This document shows positions 50,685 to 57,928 of a stretch of DNA of 64,000 nt, piece after piece. Location: NCBI RefSeq assembly GCF_051857535.1, contig NZ_JBPZGY010000001.1, forward strand, positions 248,001 to 312,000. Direction: 5' to 3'. Each line of letters opens with the position of its first letter. Position 1 is the first letter of the stretch. Under the pieces are notes generated by a model, which saw only the letters and a program-made list of their open reading frames with translations, ran no database searches and was not told where the DNA came from. The position numbers were made by a program, and so were the translations under genes. Origin of the DNA: Roseateles_B sp051857535. GTDB taxonomy: Bacteria > Pseudomonadota > Gammaproteobacteria > Burkholderiales > Burkholderiaceae_C.

Positions 50685-51566
50685 ATGAACCAGCAGGGTC
50701 GAAACCAGGGCCGCCACGAGGACCAGGGCCAGCGCAGCCGCACGGGCAGCAACTACGGCGATTGGTCGGGCAACCGACCCCAGGGTCAAGAGGGCCGCAA
50801 TCAGGAGCAGTTCCAGGGCGGCGGCCAAGGCTCCCGTCAGGCAGGCTATCAAGGCGCTTGCCAGGGAGGCATGGGCCAGCAGCAGTTTGGCGCTGGCCAT
50901 GACAACGGCGGATACCAGGGCGGGTATGGCCCTCAAGGGGGCTATCAGGGCGGGGCCCAGGGCATGTATGGCGGTGAGCACGGCGGCCAGTCCTACGGCA
51001 GTGGCTACAGCGGCAGCTATGGCCACAACCTTCCCGGCGCAGGCAACGGCTACGGCGGCCAGGGCGGGCCGCAATATGGGCAGTCCATGCAGGGGCAGCA
51101 CCTGGGTGGCATTGGCTCTGGGGGCACGGGCTATGGCAGCGGCTACAGCGGCTTCGGCGCCCAGGGCAGCATGGGCGCTGGTCCCAGCGGCTATGGCAAC
51201 CAAGGCGGCATGAGTGGCAGCTACGGCGGCCAGGGCGGTATGGGAGGCAGCTACGGGCAGCAAGGCGGCCAGCACGCGAACTTCGATCCGGACTACCACC
51301 AATGGCGCGAAGAGCAGATGCGCAACCTGGACAACGACTACCACTCCTGGCGCCAGGACCGCTACAAGAAGTTCTCCGACGAGTTCAGCCAGTGGCGCAG
51401 CCAACGGCCGCAGCAAGCCGGCAACAGCGGCAGCCCCGGCCACAGTGCTGGCAGCAGCCAAGCCAGCGGCAGCGGGGACGAAAACAGCGAAGGCAGCCAT
51501 TCTGGCGCCGGTAGCTCCAGCAGCGGCACGTCCAGCACGGGCGTTGCAAGCAGCCGCACCAAGTAA
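50685..51566 (+). CDS. Low-complexity Gly/Gln/Tyr-rich protein with Trp-Arg repeat motif
   Basis: 293 residues. Residues 1-197 are strongly biased toward Gly, Gln, Tyr and Ser in short repeats such as GGYQGGYGPQGGYQGG and YGSGYSGSYG, like the prion-like domains of FUS-type RNA-binding proteins. Residues 198-243 form a charged helical segment with a 15-residue repeat: YHQWR, YHSWR and FSQWR place Trp at 207, 222 and 237. The tail (about 244-293) is Ser/Gly-rich. No signal peptide or membrane helix. AAAGGA precedes ATG 50685. Not recognised as a named family. The Trp-Arg repeat may be the functional part; the low-complexity region could drive condensation or act as a flexible spacer. Confidence 0.75.
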   Translation: MNQQGRNQGRHEDQGQRSRTGSNYGDWSGNRPQGQEGRNQEQFQGGGQGSRQAGYQGACQGGMGQQQFGAGHDNGGYQGGYGPQGGYQGGAQGMYGGEHGGQSYGSGYSGSYGHNLPGAGNGYGGQGGPQYGQSMQGQHLGGIGSGGTGYGSGYSGFGAQGSMGAGPSGYGNQGGMSGSYGGQGGMGGSYGQQGGQHANFDPDYHQWREEQMRNLDNDYHSWRQDRYKKFSDEFSQWRSQRPQQAGNSGSPGHSAGSSQASGSGDENSEGSHSGAGSSSSGTSSTGVASSRTK

Positions 51567-51733
51567 GCCCCATCAAGCCTCGCCCGGGCGAAGCCTTGCA
51601 ATGCCCGTCGGCTCCGCCCTTGTGGCCGGGGCCGGCACAGCAAGGCCCGCCCGCCTAGTGCCCAGGCTTGCGCTGTTCGGCGGGATGTCATCGGCATGCG
51701 TCCCAGTCCCGTGGCGCAGGCATCAGGACCTCC

Positions 51734-52966
51734 ATGTCACCTCTTGTTGTCTTCAGCCATCTGCGCTGGTCCTTCGTCTACCAGCGACCCCAGCACCTGA
51801 TGGCCCGTCTGGCCAAGCACCATCAGGTCTTGTTTGTTGAGGAGCCAATCCATGATGCGGGACCCGCCCGGCTGGACAGCGGCTGGCAGGGGCGCTCGCT
51901 TGAAGTGCTCACCCCTCGCACCAGCCTTCCCGCCCGGGGCTTTGATGCCGAGCAGGCCAAGCTGCTGAGCCCGCTGCTGCGCCGTGCGCTTCAGGACCGC
52001 GGTTTGCGTTCGCCCATCGCCTGGCTGTACACGCCTATGGCCCTGCCTCTGGCCCGTGCCCTGGATCCGGTGCTGTGGGTCTATGACTGCATGGACGAGC
52101 TGTCAGCCTTCAAGGGCGCCCCGGCGGAGCTGCCAGCGCGTGAGCGTGAGCTGATGGCATTGGCAGGGGTGGTGCTCACCGGCGGCCCGGCCCTGTATGA
52201 GGCCAAGCGCGCACTGCACCCACGCGTGCATTGCATGCCCAGCGCTGTGGATGTGGCGCATTTCCAGCCTGCGGTGCAGGACCCGGCTGCTGTCCGACGA
52301 GCCGATCAATTGCAAGGGACCCTCACCCAACCTCGGTTGGGCTTCTTCGGCGTGATTGACGAGCGCATGGACCTGCAGCTGCTCGCCCATCTGGCCGATG
52401 CGCGCCCCGGCTGGCAGTTCGTGATGGTCGGCCCCGTGGTCAAGATCGATCCGGATGCCTTGCCCCGGCGGCCCAATATCCACTGGCTGGGCATCCAGCG
52501 CTACGAGACGCTCCCTGCCCTGATGGCCGGCTGGGATGTCTGCCTGATGCCATTTGCATTGAACGAGTCCACCCGCTTCATCAGCCCGACAAAGACCCTG
52601 GAGTACCTGGCCGGCGAGAAGCCCGTGGTGAGCACGCGGGTCCCGGACGTGGAGCGGCTCTATGGCGCGGTGGTCCGCATCGCAGGCACGCCGGAAGCCT
52701 TCGTCAGCGCCTGCGAGCAGGCCTTGCATGAGACCCCTGCCCAGCGGCGCCAGCGCCTTACCCACGCGATGGACGTGGTGGCTTCCTACTCCTGGGATGG
52801 CAGCGCGCAGGTGGTGCATGAATTGCTGCAAGAGGCGCTGGCGCGGCGGCTTTCAGGCCAGGCCTCGCGGTCTGCGTTCCAGGGCGGCTTGCGGCCGGCC
52901 CCGCAAGACCACGCCGCCGCCTTGCCCCAGACAGGGGCCCTGGCGGCACGGGCGGGCCGCAGCTGA
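51734..52966 (+). CDS. Glycosyltransferase (GT4-like)
   Basis: A 410-residue GT-B fold glycosyltransferase. The N-terminal block SHLRWSFVYQRPQHLMARLA is characteristic of a subgroup sometimes fused to UDP-galactopyranose mutase, and VYDCMDELSAFKGAP continues this domain. The C-terminal nucleotide-sugar half shows GFFGVIDERMDLQLLAHLA, LPALMAGWDVCLMPFALNES and TKTLEYLAGEKPVVST, where Glu in the EY motif contacts the donor. Donor and acceptor sugars are unknown. ATG 51734 is the start. The C-terminal 30 residues are disordered. It begins a rightward run with an amidohydrolase and a second glycosyltransferase. Confidence 0.85.
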   Translation: MSPLVVFSHLRWSFVYQRPQHLMARLAKHHQVLFVEEPIHDAGPARLDSGWQGRSLEVLTPRTSLPARGFDAEQAKLLSPLLRRALQDRGLRSPIAWLYTPMALPLARALDPVLWVYDCMDELSAFKGAPAELPARERELMALAGVVLTGGPALYEAKRALHPRVHCMPSAVDVAHFQPAVQDPAAVRRADQLQGTLTQPRLGFFGVIDERMDLQLLAHLADARPGWQFVMVGPVVKIDPDALPRRPNIHWLGIQRYETLPALMAGWDVCLMPFALNESTRFISPTKTLEYLAGEKPVVSTRVPDVERLYGAVVRIAGTPEAFVSACEQALHETPAQRRQRLTHAMDVVASYSWDGSAQVVHELLQEALARRLSGQASRSAFQGGLRPAPQDHAAALPQTGALAARAGRS

Positions 52967-52977
52967 GGCGCCCCGCC

Positions 52978-53985
52978 ATGAGGATCATCGACGCCCACCT
53001 GCACTGCAGTGGTCGAGAGGACAGCGCCAGCGTGCTGCGCGCCCTGGACGAGGCCGGCATCGAGCGAGGCGTGCTCCTCGCACCCTTTCTGAGCCCTGGC
53101 CATGCCTTGGGCGATGCGGCCTCGCTGCGGCGTGCCAATGCCCATCTCGCGCGCCTGGTGCGAGGGTATGAGGACCGGCTGACCGGCTTCGCCGTGGTGG
53201 ACCCTCGCGACGACCATGCTGCGCAGGACCTGCGCCACGCCGTCGAAGGCCTGGGCCTGCGCGGCGTCAAGATGGTGCCCACCGGCTGGTATCCCTTCGA
53301 GGAACGGGCCCGCGGGGTGTATGAGGTGGCCTCCTCGCTAAGCCTGCCCGTGCTCTTTCACAGCGGCATCTTCATCGACGGTCGCTCCGGTCGCTTCTGC
53401 AGGCCGGTCTATTGCGAGGCCTTGCGCGACCACCCCGGCACGCGGGTGGCGCTGGCCCATATGGGCTGGCCCTGGACGGACGAGGCCCTGGCGGTGGCCC
53501 TCATCGACCGCATCCATGAGGTGCCGCCAGAGCGCGCGCAGTTCCGGCTGGACATCTCCTTCGGCCCCCCGCCGCCCTACCGCCGCGAGGTGCTGGCCCG
53601 CATGCTGGAGGTGCTGGGCCCCGGGGCCCTGCAGTTCGGCAGCGACTGCTTTCTGCCCTGCAGCGGCGCGCACCTGCGCGAACGCCGCGACTGGGTGCAG
53701 GCCTTGATGGACGAACTGGGCCTGAGCGCGCCGGCTCGCGAGCAGATCTGGTGGGGCACCGCAGCGGCCTGGCTCGGGATCGAGGCCGCTCCTGCTGCCG
53801 AGCCCGCGCGCAGGGGCGGCCCGCTCGGAATGGAGGAAGACGGCCCGCCGTGTGATACGCCACGGCAGGCCGCCTGGGAGTCTGGGGCGCCTGCCTTGGA
53901 AGCGCCTGAACCGGAAGCACCGGGGCTCGGCCAGCGTCTGCGCCAGGGCCGCTCCGGCTGGGGCTGGATGCCCCGTTGTTGCTGA
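52978..53985 (+). CDS. Amidohydrolase-family protein
   Basis: 335 residues with the TIM-barrel amidohydrolase-2 fold. The metal-binding motif IIDAHLHCSG is at the start (HxH), VLFHSGIF and ALAHMGWPW carry further conserved His residues, and FGSDCFLP gives the last Asp. A decarboxylase or hydrolase activity is possible; a glycan or lactone substrate is suggested only by the flanking glycosyltransferases. The C-terminal 65 residues are a Pro/Glu/Gly-rich extension without known domain. It begins 11 bases after the preceding glycosyltransferase and ends 12 before the next, so it is part of one operon. Confidence 0.8.
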   Translation: MRIIDAHLHCSGREDSASVLRALDEAGIERGVLLAPFLSPGHALGDAASLRRANAHLARLVRGYEDRLTGFAVVDPRDDHAAQDLRHAVEGLGLRGVKMVPTGWYPFEERARGVYEVASSLSLPVLFHSGIFIDGRSGRFCRPVYCEALRDHPGTRVALAHMGWPWTDEALAVALIDRIHEVPPERAQFRLDISFGPPPPYRREVLARMLEVLGPGALQFGSDCFLPCSGAHLRERRDWVQALMDELGLSAPAREQIWWGTAAAWLGIEAAPAAEPARRGGPLGMEEDGPPCDTPRQAAWESGAPALEAPEPEAPGLGQRLRQGRSGWGWMPRCC

Positions 53986-53997
53986 AGCAGGAAACCT

Positions 53998-55194
53998 ATG
54001 GAAAGAAAGACTGTCGCCGTCGCCAAACCAGGCGCTGCAGCGGCAGCCGGGCGGCGCCTCCATGTGCTGGAGTTCGTAGGCAACGCCATCGTGGGCGGCA
54101 TGGAGCGCTGGGTCGAGCGTCTGCTGGAGCACCTGCCGCGGGACCGCTTCCGCGTCAGCCTTCTGTGCCCCTACGAGGGCCGCTTCAGCACCGCCATGCG
54201 GGCATTGGGCGCCGAGGTGTTTTGCGTGCCGATGCCAGAGGACCCTTGTTGGAGCGTGGTCCAGATGGTGCAGGCCCTGGTGCGAAGCTCGGGCGTGGAC
54301 CTGCTGCATGCCCACCTGCCCAATGCGCACGCGCTGGCGGGCCTGGTGTCCAGGCTCAGTGACGTGCCGCTGCTGAGCACCATCCACGGGCGGCAGATCA
54401 CGCTGCTGGATCTGGAGGTGCATCGTGCCGTACGCAGCCATCTGAGCGTGGTGTGCCGCCACAGCTACTATCACGCGCTGGGCATTGGCGTCGACATGCG
54501 CCGACTGAGCTGCGAGCCCAATGGCGTCGACACCCGCTGCTTCCACCCCGGTCCGCGTCCCTGCAGCGGCCTGCGCGCACGGCTGGACCTGGCGCAAGAC
54601 GCGCTCTTGGTCGGCTTTGTAGGGAGACTGTCGCCGGAAAAGGGGCCGGAGCAGTTTCTGCGCGCCGTCTCCCTGATGCAGGAAGGTCTGCCCGACGCCA
54701 CGCGCTTCGTCATGGTGGGCGAAGGCCCGATGAAGGCGCCGCTCGAGGCCGAACTGGCGCGCCTGGGCCTCGGGCATCGCGTGCTGCTGGCTGGGCACTG
54801 GGACGACATGCCCGCGCTGTACCGAGAGCTCGACCTGCTCGTGTCGGCCTCGCATTCCGAGGCCATGCCGCTGGCACTGATGGAGGCGATGGCCAGTGGC
54901 CTGCCCGTCATCGCGACGCGGGTGGGCGGCATTCCGGAAATCGTGCAGCACGGCATCAGCGGCTGGTTGGTCGCTGCGCGAGACATCGAGGACATCGCCG
55001 AGCGCATGCGCCAGATGCTGGGTCAGCCCGATCTGCGCCAGCGCATGGGTACCGCCGCTCGGCAGGACATGGTGGACCGCCTGGACCTCAGGCCCAGCCT
55101 GGACCGTGTCGCAGCGCTGATGCAGACCCTGGCCCGGCCTGTCCACGGACCTCACCGCCTGGAAGAGGTCAGTGCTGTCGGCCGGGCGTCCTGA
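53998..55194 (+). CDS. Glycosyltransferase family 4 protein
   Basis: 398 residues, GT-B fold. The N-terminal half has VLEFVGNAIVGGMERWVERL, with the GG loop that binds the acceptor side. The C-terminal half contains NGVDTRCFHPGP, VGFVGRLSPEKGPEQFLRAV, VMVGEGPMKAPLEAEL and SHSEAMPLALMEAMASGLPV, the ExxxxxxxE donor-binding motif. It closes the GT-amidohydrolase-GT unit; a group of two or three sugars on a surface polymer is a plausible product. Start ATG 53998 is the first in frame and lies 12 bases past the amidohydrolase stop. There is no signal peptide, so it acts in the cytoplasm. Confidence 0.9.
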   Translation: MERKTVAVAKPGAAAAAGRRLHVLEFVGNAIVGGMERWVERLLEHLPRDRFRVSLLCPYEGRFSTAMRALGAEVFCVPMPEDPCWSVVQMVQALVRSSGVDLLHAHLPNAHALAGLVSRLSDVPLLSTIHGRQITLLDLEVHRAVRSHLSVVCRHSYYHALGIGVDMRRLSCEPNGVDTRCFHPGPRPCSGLRARLDLAQDALLVGFVGRLSPEKGPEQFLRAVSLMQEGLPDATRFVMVGEGPMKAPLEAELARLGLGHRVLLAGHWDDMPALYRELDLLVSASHSEAMPLALMEAMASGLPVIATRVGGIPEIVQHGISGWLVAARDIEDIAERMRQMLGQPDLRQRMGTAARQDMVDRLDLRPSLDRVAALMQTLARPVHGPHRLEEVSAVGRAS

Positions 55195-55293
55195 CCCCCT
55201 GCGTCCTTGAAGCGGTTTCACCCGCGGTCCCTGGCAAGAGGGGCGGGCATGAAAACTGCCCCTGCGCCAGGACTCAGAACACAAAGGACTGCC

Positions 55294-55695
55294 ATGACAC
55301 CTTCTTACGCACGGCGGCTGCGTGCCGCATCGCTGATCCCCGGCCTGATGATTCTTGCAGCATGCGCAACGCCCGAGGGACCACCGGCTTCGCTGGCCGC
55401 AGCCCAGGGCGCCATTGACGCTGCCAGCAGCGAGGGAGCGTCTGATCTGTCGGCGCCCGAGCTGGCGCGCTCACAGGGCAAGCTGGAGCGCGCCAGGCAG
55501 ATTGCACCAACGGACCGACTGCGCGCGCACCGCCTGGCGGAGGAGGCCGCGGCCGATGCCGACCTGGCCCGGGCACGTGCCGCACAGCAGCGCTCAAAGC
55601 GCGCGGTGGACGAGGTCAACCAGTCCCTGCAGACGCTGCGCGAGGAACTGCAGCTCCGTACCGCGCAGCCTGCCAGCCCCGCCGCCTCGCGCTGA
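55294..55695 (+). CDS. DUF4398-type lipoprotein
   Basis: A 133-residue lipoprotein. The signal ends in LMILAAC, a lipobox with Cys at about residue 22. The mature part is alpha-helical and charged: SLAAAQGAIDAASSEGASDL, APELARSQGKLERARQIA, RLAEEAAADADLARARAAQQ, consistent with DUF4398. ATG 55294 is chosen because AAAGGA precedes it; an ATG at 55207 would add an unrelated N-terminus. It lies 45 bases before an OmpA-domain lipoprotein, an arrangement that recurs in proteobacteria. The pair may tether or sense the cell wall; no function is established. Confidence 0.78.
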   Translation: MTPSYARRLRAASLIPGLMILAACATPEGPPASLAAAQGAIDAASSEGASDLSAPELARSQGKLERARQIAPTDRLRAHRLAEEAAADADLARARAAQQRSKRAVDEVNQSLQTLREELQLRTAQPASPAASR

Positions 55696-55739
55696 TGCGC
55701 AAGCCCCCAGCCCTTTTCCCGATTGCAGGAGTCCTCCCC

Positions 55740-56594
55740 ATGCACGAACTCAAGACCCTTCTTACCGCGACCGCGCTGGCCGCCCTGGCAGTGCTGACCG
55801 GGTGCCAGACCTTGCCTGACAAGGACCCGGCCCTGGAAGCCGCGGAGCGCGAGTACCGCGAAGCGTCCGCTGACCCCATGGTGCAGCGCCACGGCGCTAC
55901 CGAGCTGACCCAGGTCCGCGGCATGCTGTCGCGGGCACAGCGTTACTACACCGATGAACGCAATCTGGAGCAGACCCGGCACCTGGCCTATCTGGCCAGC
56001 ACTCAGCTCTCCACCTTGCGGGCGCAGTCGGCGCGCCGGGACGCGGACCTGCAGGTACAGCAGTCCGGTGCCGAGCGCGATCGCCTGCGCCTGCAGTCGC
56101 GGGACGCGGAGCTGCAAAGAGCGCGCAGTGGCGAAGACGAGGCGCGCCGCGCCGCTGCGCAGGCGCAGGACCGTGCCGCGGCGTTGCAGCGCGACTTGAC
56201 CGAGCTGAGCGCCCAGAACACGCAGCGGGGCCTGATGGTCACGCTCAAGGACATGCTGTTCGCCACAGCTCGTGCAGATCTGCAGCCGGGTGTGCGCCGT
56301 TCGATCGAGCGTCTGGCCGAGGTACTGCGCCAGTACCCCGAGCGACGCCTGCTGATCGAAGGCTTCACCGATAGCACGGGCAGCAGCGCCATGAACCAGG
56401 GGCTCTCCCAGCGTCGCGCTGAATCAGTGCGCCAGGCGCTGATCCGGGCCGGCGTGGCGCCGCAGCGCCTGGAACTGCGTGCCTTTGGCGAGGAATACCC
56501 GGTGGCCGACAACGCCACTGCCGCCGGCCGCCAGCAGAACCGCCGGGTCGAGATCCTGTTCTCCGACGACAAAGGGCGGCTGAACTACCGCTAA
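55740..56594 (+). CDS. OmpA-family lipoprotein
   Basis: A 284-residue lipoprotein. Signal and lipobox are in LTATALAALAVLTGC (Cys near residue 21). A helical region of about 140 residues follows, resembling DUF4398 and coiled coil (RDADLQVQQSGAERDRLRLQ). The C-terminal OmpA domain binds peptidoglycan: DMLFATARADLQPGVRRSIE, EGFTDSTGS with the conserved Asp and QQNRRVEILFS with the conserved Arg. It thus links the outer membrane to the cell wall. ATG 55740 has AGGAG seven bases upstream; an ATG at 55695 overlapping the previous stop is less likely. The palindromic element at 56622 follows 27 bases later. Confidence 0.9.
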   Translation: MHELKTLLTATALAALAVLTGCQTLPDKDPALEAAEREYREASADPMVQRHGATELTQVRGMLSRAQRYYTDERNLEQTRHLAYLASTQLSTLRAQSARRDADLQVQQSGAERDRLRLQSRDAELQRARSGEDEARRAAAQAQDRAAALQRDLTELSAQNTQRGLMVTLKDMLFATARADLQPGVRRSIERLAEVLRQYPERRLLIEGFTDSTGSSAMNQGLSQRRAESVRQALIRAGVAPQRLELRAFGEEYPVADNATAAGRQQNRRVEILFSDDKGRLNYR

Positions 56595-56621
56595 CGCCGC
56601 CGCTCTGCACATGCCATGAGA

Positions 56622-56698
56622 AAGAGGCCCACGTGAACTGACCCCCAGTGGCTGGACGGGATGTCCAACTTCTGGGGGTCAGTTCACGTGGGCCTCTT
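56622..56698. mobile_element. Perfect long hairpin resembling fused IS3-family ends, possibly in a terminator
   Basis: Two perfect 27-base arms (56622-56648 and 56672-56698) flank a 23-base centre that can itself pair (TGGAC / GTCCA). The outer 12 bases, AAGAGGCCCACG / CGTGGGCCTCTT, look like a bidirectional terminator stem. The inner part reads TGAACTGACCCCCAG on the left, and GTCCAACTTCTGGGGG followed by TCAGTTCA on the right. It recalls terminal inverted repeats of IS3-family elements. No transposase is present. It sits between the converging OmpA and barrel-protein genes. Confidence 0.6.
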
Positions 56699-56751
56699 CG
56701 CATGAGGCTCTTGATGCGCCTTGCCAGCACCGCAAGAGCGGCCAGTGCGTG

Positions 56752-57510
56752 TCAGAAGCGGTACTTCAAGGCCAGGCTGGTGCTCTGCACATAGCTGCTG
56801 CCACCGCCGGGTAGCTTGAATCGGTCACGGCTGCGTTCCAGGGAAATGGTGAAGTTGCGGTTGAAGTTGAAGCCTACCCCGAGGGTGGCAGAAGGCCCCC
56901 AGCCGTTCTTCGTGCCCACGATGACGCCAGACAGGGGATCGGCCGTGATGCTGGTGTGGCCGTAGATGGCGCCGGCCTTGCCGTAGAAGCTGACATTCTC
57001 CAGGTCCAGCATCCCGACCAGACTGAGGTTGCCCCCATAGGCCCGGGCCTTGCCCCCGGCGCGATCGACCTTGCCATAGTGCCGGAAGCCGAGTTCCAGC
57101 CCCAGGAAATCATTGAACATGCCGCCGGTATAGAGGGCGAAGGAGCGGCCTCGGTTGTCGCAGCTCAGGGGGGCCGGGCCGCAAGGCGTTTCATAGTCCG
57201 AGTTGCCCAGGCTGATGCCAACATAGCCGCGGCGGGTGTAGGGGATCCAGGAGTAGTCGCTGCCGGCGTAGCTGCTGCCATAGCCGCCGCTGCCGCCGTG
57301 CTGGTCCTGCTGGGCCAGGCCGGGCTCAGGGGGGCTGTAGGTGCGCAGGGTGCCGGTGCCGGCGGTGTTGCCGCCCCCTGAGCCCGTGCCCGTCTGGGCC
57401 AAGGCCGACGTGCCGAGGAAGCTGCTGCTCAAGGCCAGGCAGAGGCCGACGCGCCAGGACTTCCTGGTCGGCGCGGGGGCAGCGGATTGGAGGCCGTGTC
57501 GTACATGCAT
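56752..57510 (-). CDS. Outer-membrane beta-barrel protein (OmpA/OmpX-like)
   Basis: 252 residues with a signal peptide (about 15-38: SWRVGLCLALSSSFLGTSAL, cleavage after ALA). A Gly-rich spacer (about 40-90) is followed by a beta-barrel of about 160 residues with alternating hydrophobic strands such as GYVGISLGNSDYE, YGGNLSLVGMLDL and SATLGVGFNFNRNFTISLER. The C-terminal Phe (KYRF) is the outer-membrane assembly signal. Two Cys residues lie in one external loop (PCGPAPLSC). ATG 57510 is preferred because AAGAAGGA precedes it; ATG 57534 is in frame but has none. It runs opposite to the glycan operon; a tandem repeat lies in its upstream region. Confidence 0.82.
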   Translation of the reverse strand: MHVRHGLQSAAPAPTRKSWRVGLCLALSSSFLGTSALAQTGTGSGGGNTAGTGTLRTYSPPEPGLAQQDQHGGSGGYGSSYAGSDYSWIPYTRRGYVGISLGNSDYETPCGPAPLSCDNRGRSFALYTGGMFNDFLGLELGFRHYGKVDRAGGKARAYGGNLSLVGMLDLENVSFYGKAGAIYGHTSITADPLSGVIVGTKNGWGPSATLGVGFNFNRNFTISLERSRDRFKLPGGGSSYVQSTSLALKYRF

Positions 57511-57928
57511 CGTGAGATCCTTCTTGATGGTCATGGTGGGTGAAAGACGGACGCCGGAATGGCGGAGAAGGCAGGCGCATCAGTGAAGCGCATCAGTGAA
57601 GCGCGTCAGTGATGCCCATCAATGAGGCGCACCTGACAACTGCTCCCCGGGAGGGAAGCTGTCGCCAGGGACGACCCATGGGGGCCGATCCGCGCGCCGC
57701 GTGCCTGTTGTCGGCAAGCGTCGTGCCATGCCCCAAGGCTCGCCAAGAGACGGTGACGGCAAGTTTTGCGGCAGCGAGGCCGGGCCCGCTGTCCCCTCGC
57801 CGCGAGCCCGCAGGCAAGTGCGGCGGCCTGGAAATGCTGGCGCCGCAGGCTGGTCGCGGCCCTGCGTTCCCGAAGGCTGTCGGGCATTCCGATTGCCTCG
57901 GCTGGCCATCCCACCTCTCGGAGACGCC
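57511..57928. other. Divergent region between barrel-protein gene and glycan operon
   Basis: 418 bases without a convincing gene. Near its left end are four tandem 13-mers (57575-57626), and before the GT4 start there is a GGAG at about 57920. The frame of the first glycan gene is open upstream to 57701, but this part does not look conserved. Confidence 0.5.
57575..57626. repeat. Four tandem 13-bp repeats upstream of the barrel-protein gene
   Basis: GCGCATCAGTGAA, GCGCATCAGTGAA, GCGCGTCAGTGAT and GCCCATCAATGAG follow head to tail. Each has a TCAnTGA core that is itself palindromic. The array starts 65 bases before the barrel-protein ATG at 57510 and may be an operator array or a slipped-repeat tract. 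Confidence 0.75.

Noticed and set aside
49859..50752. Long N-terminal extension of the HU frame
   Set aside because: The conserved HU start MNKTELI is at 50224; the upstream part is low-complexity and not conserved-looking.
50685..51566. Secreted glycine-rich adhesin
   Set aside because: No signal peptide, lipobox or sorting signal is visible at the N-terminus.
56622..56698. Ordinary rho-independent terminator only
   Set aside because: The outer arms could be one, but the 27-base perfect arms and the IS-end-like inner sequence are far beyond a usual terminator.
57575..57626. CRISPR array
   Set aside because: The 13-base units are directly adjacent with no spacers, and no cas genes are present.
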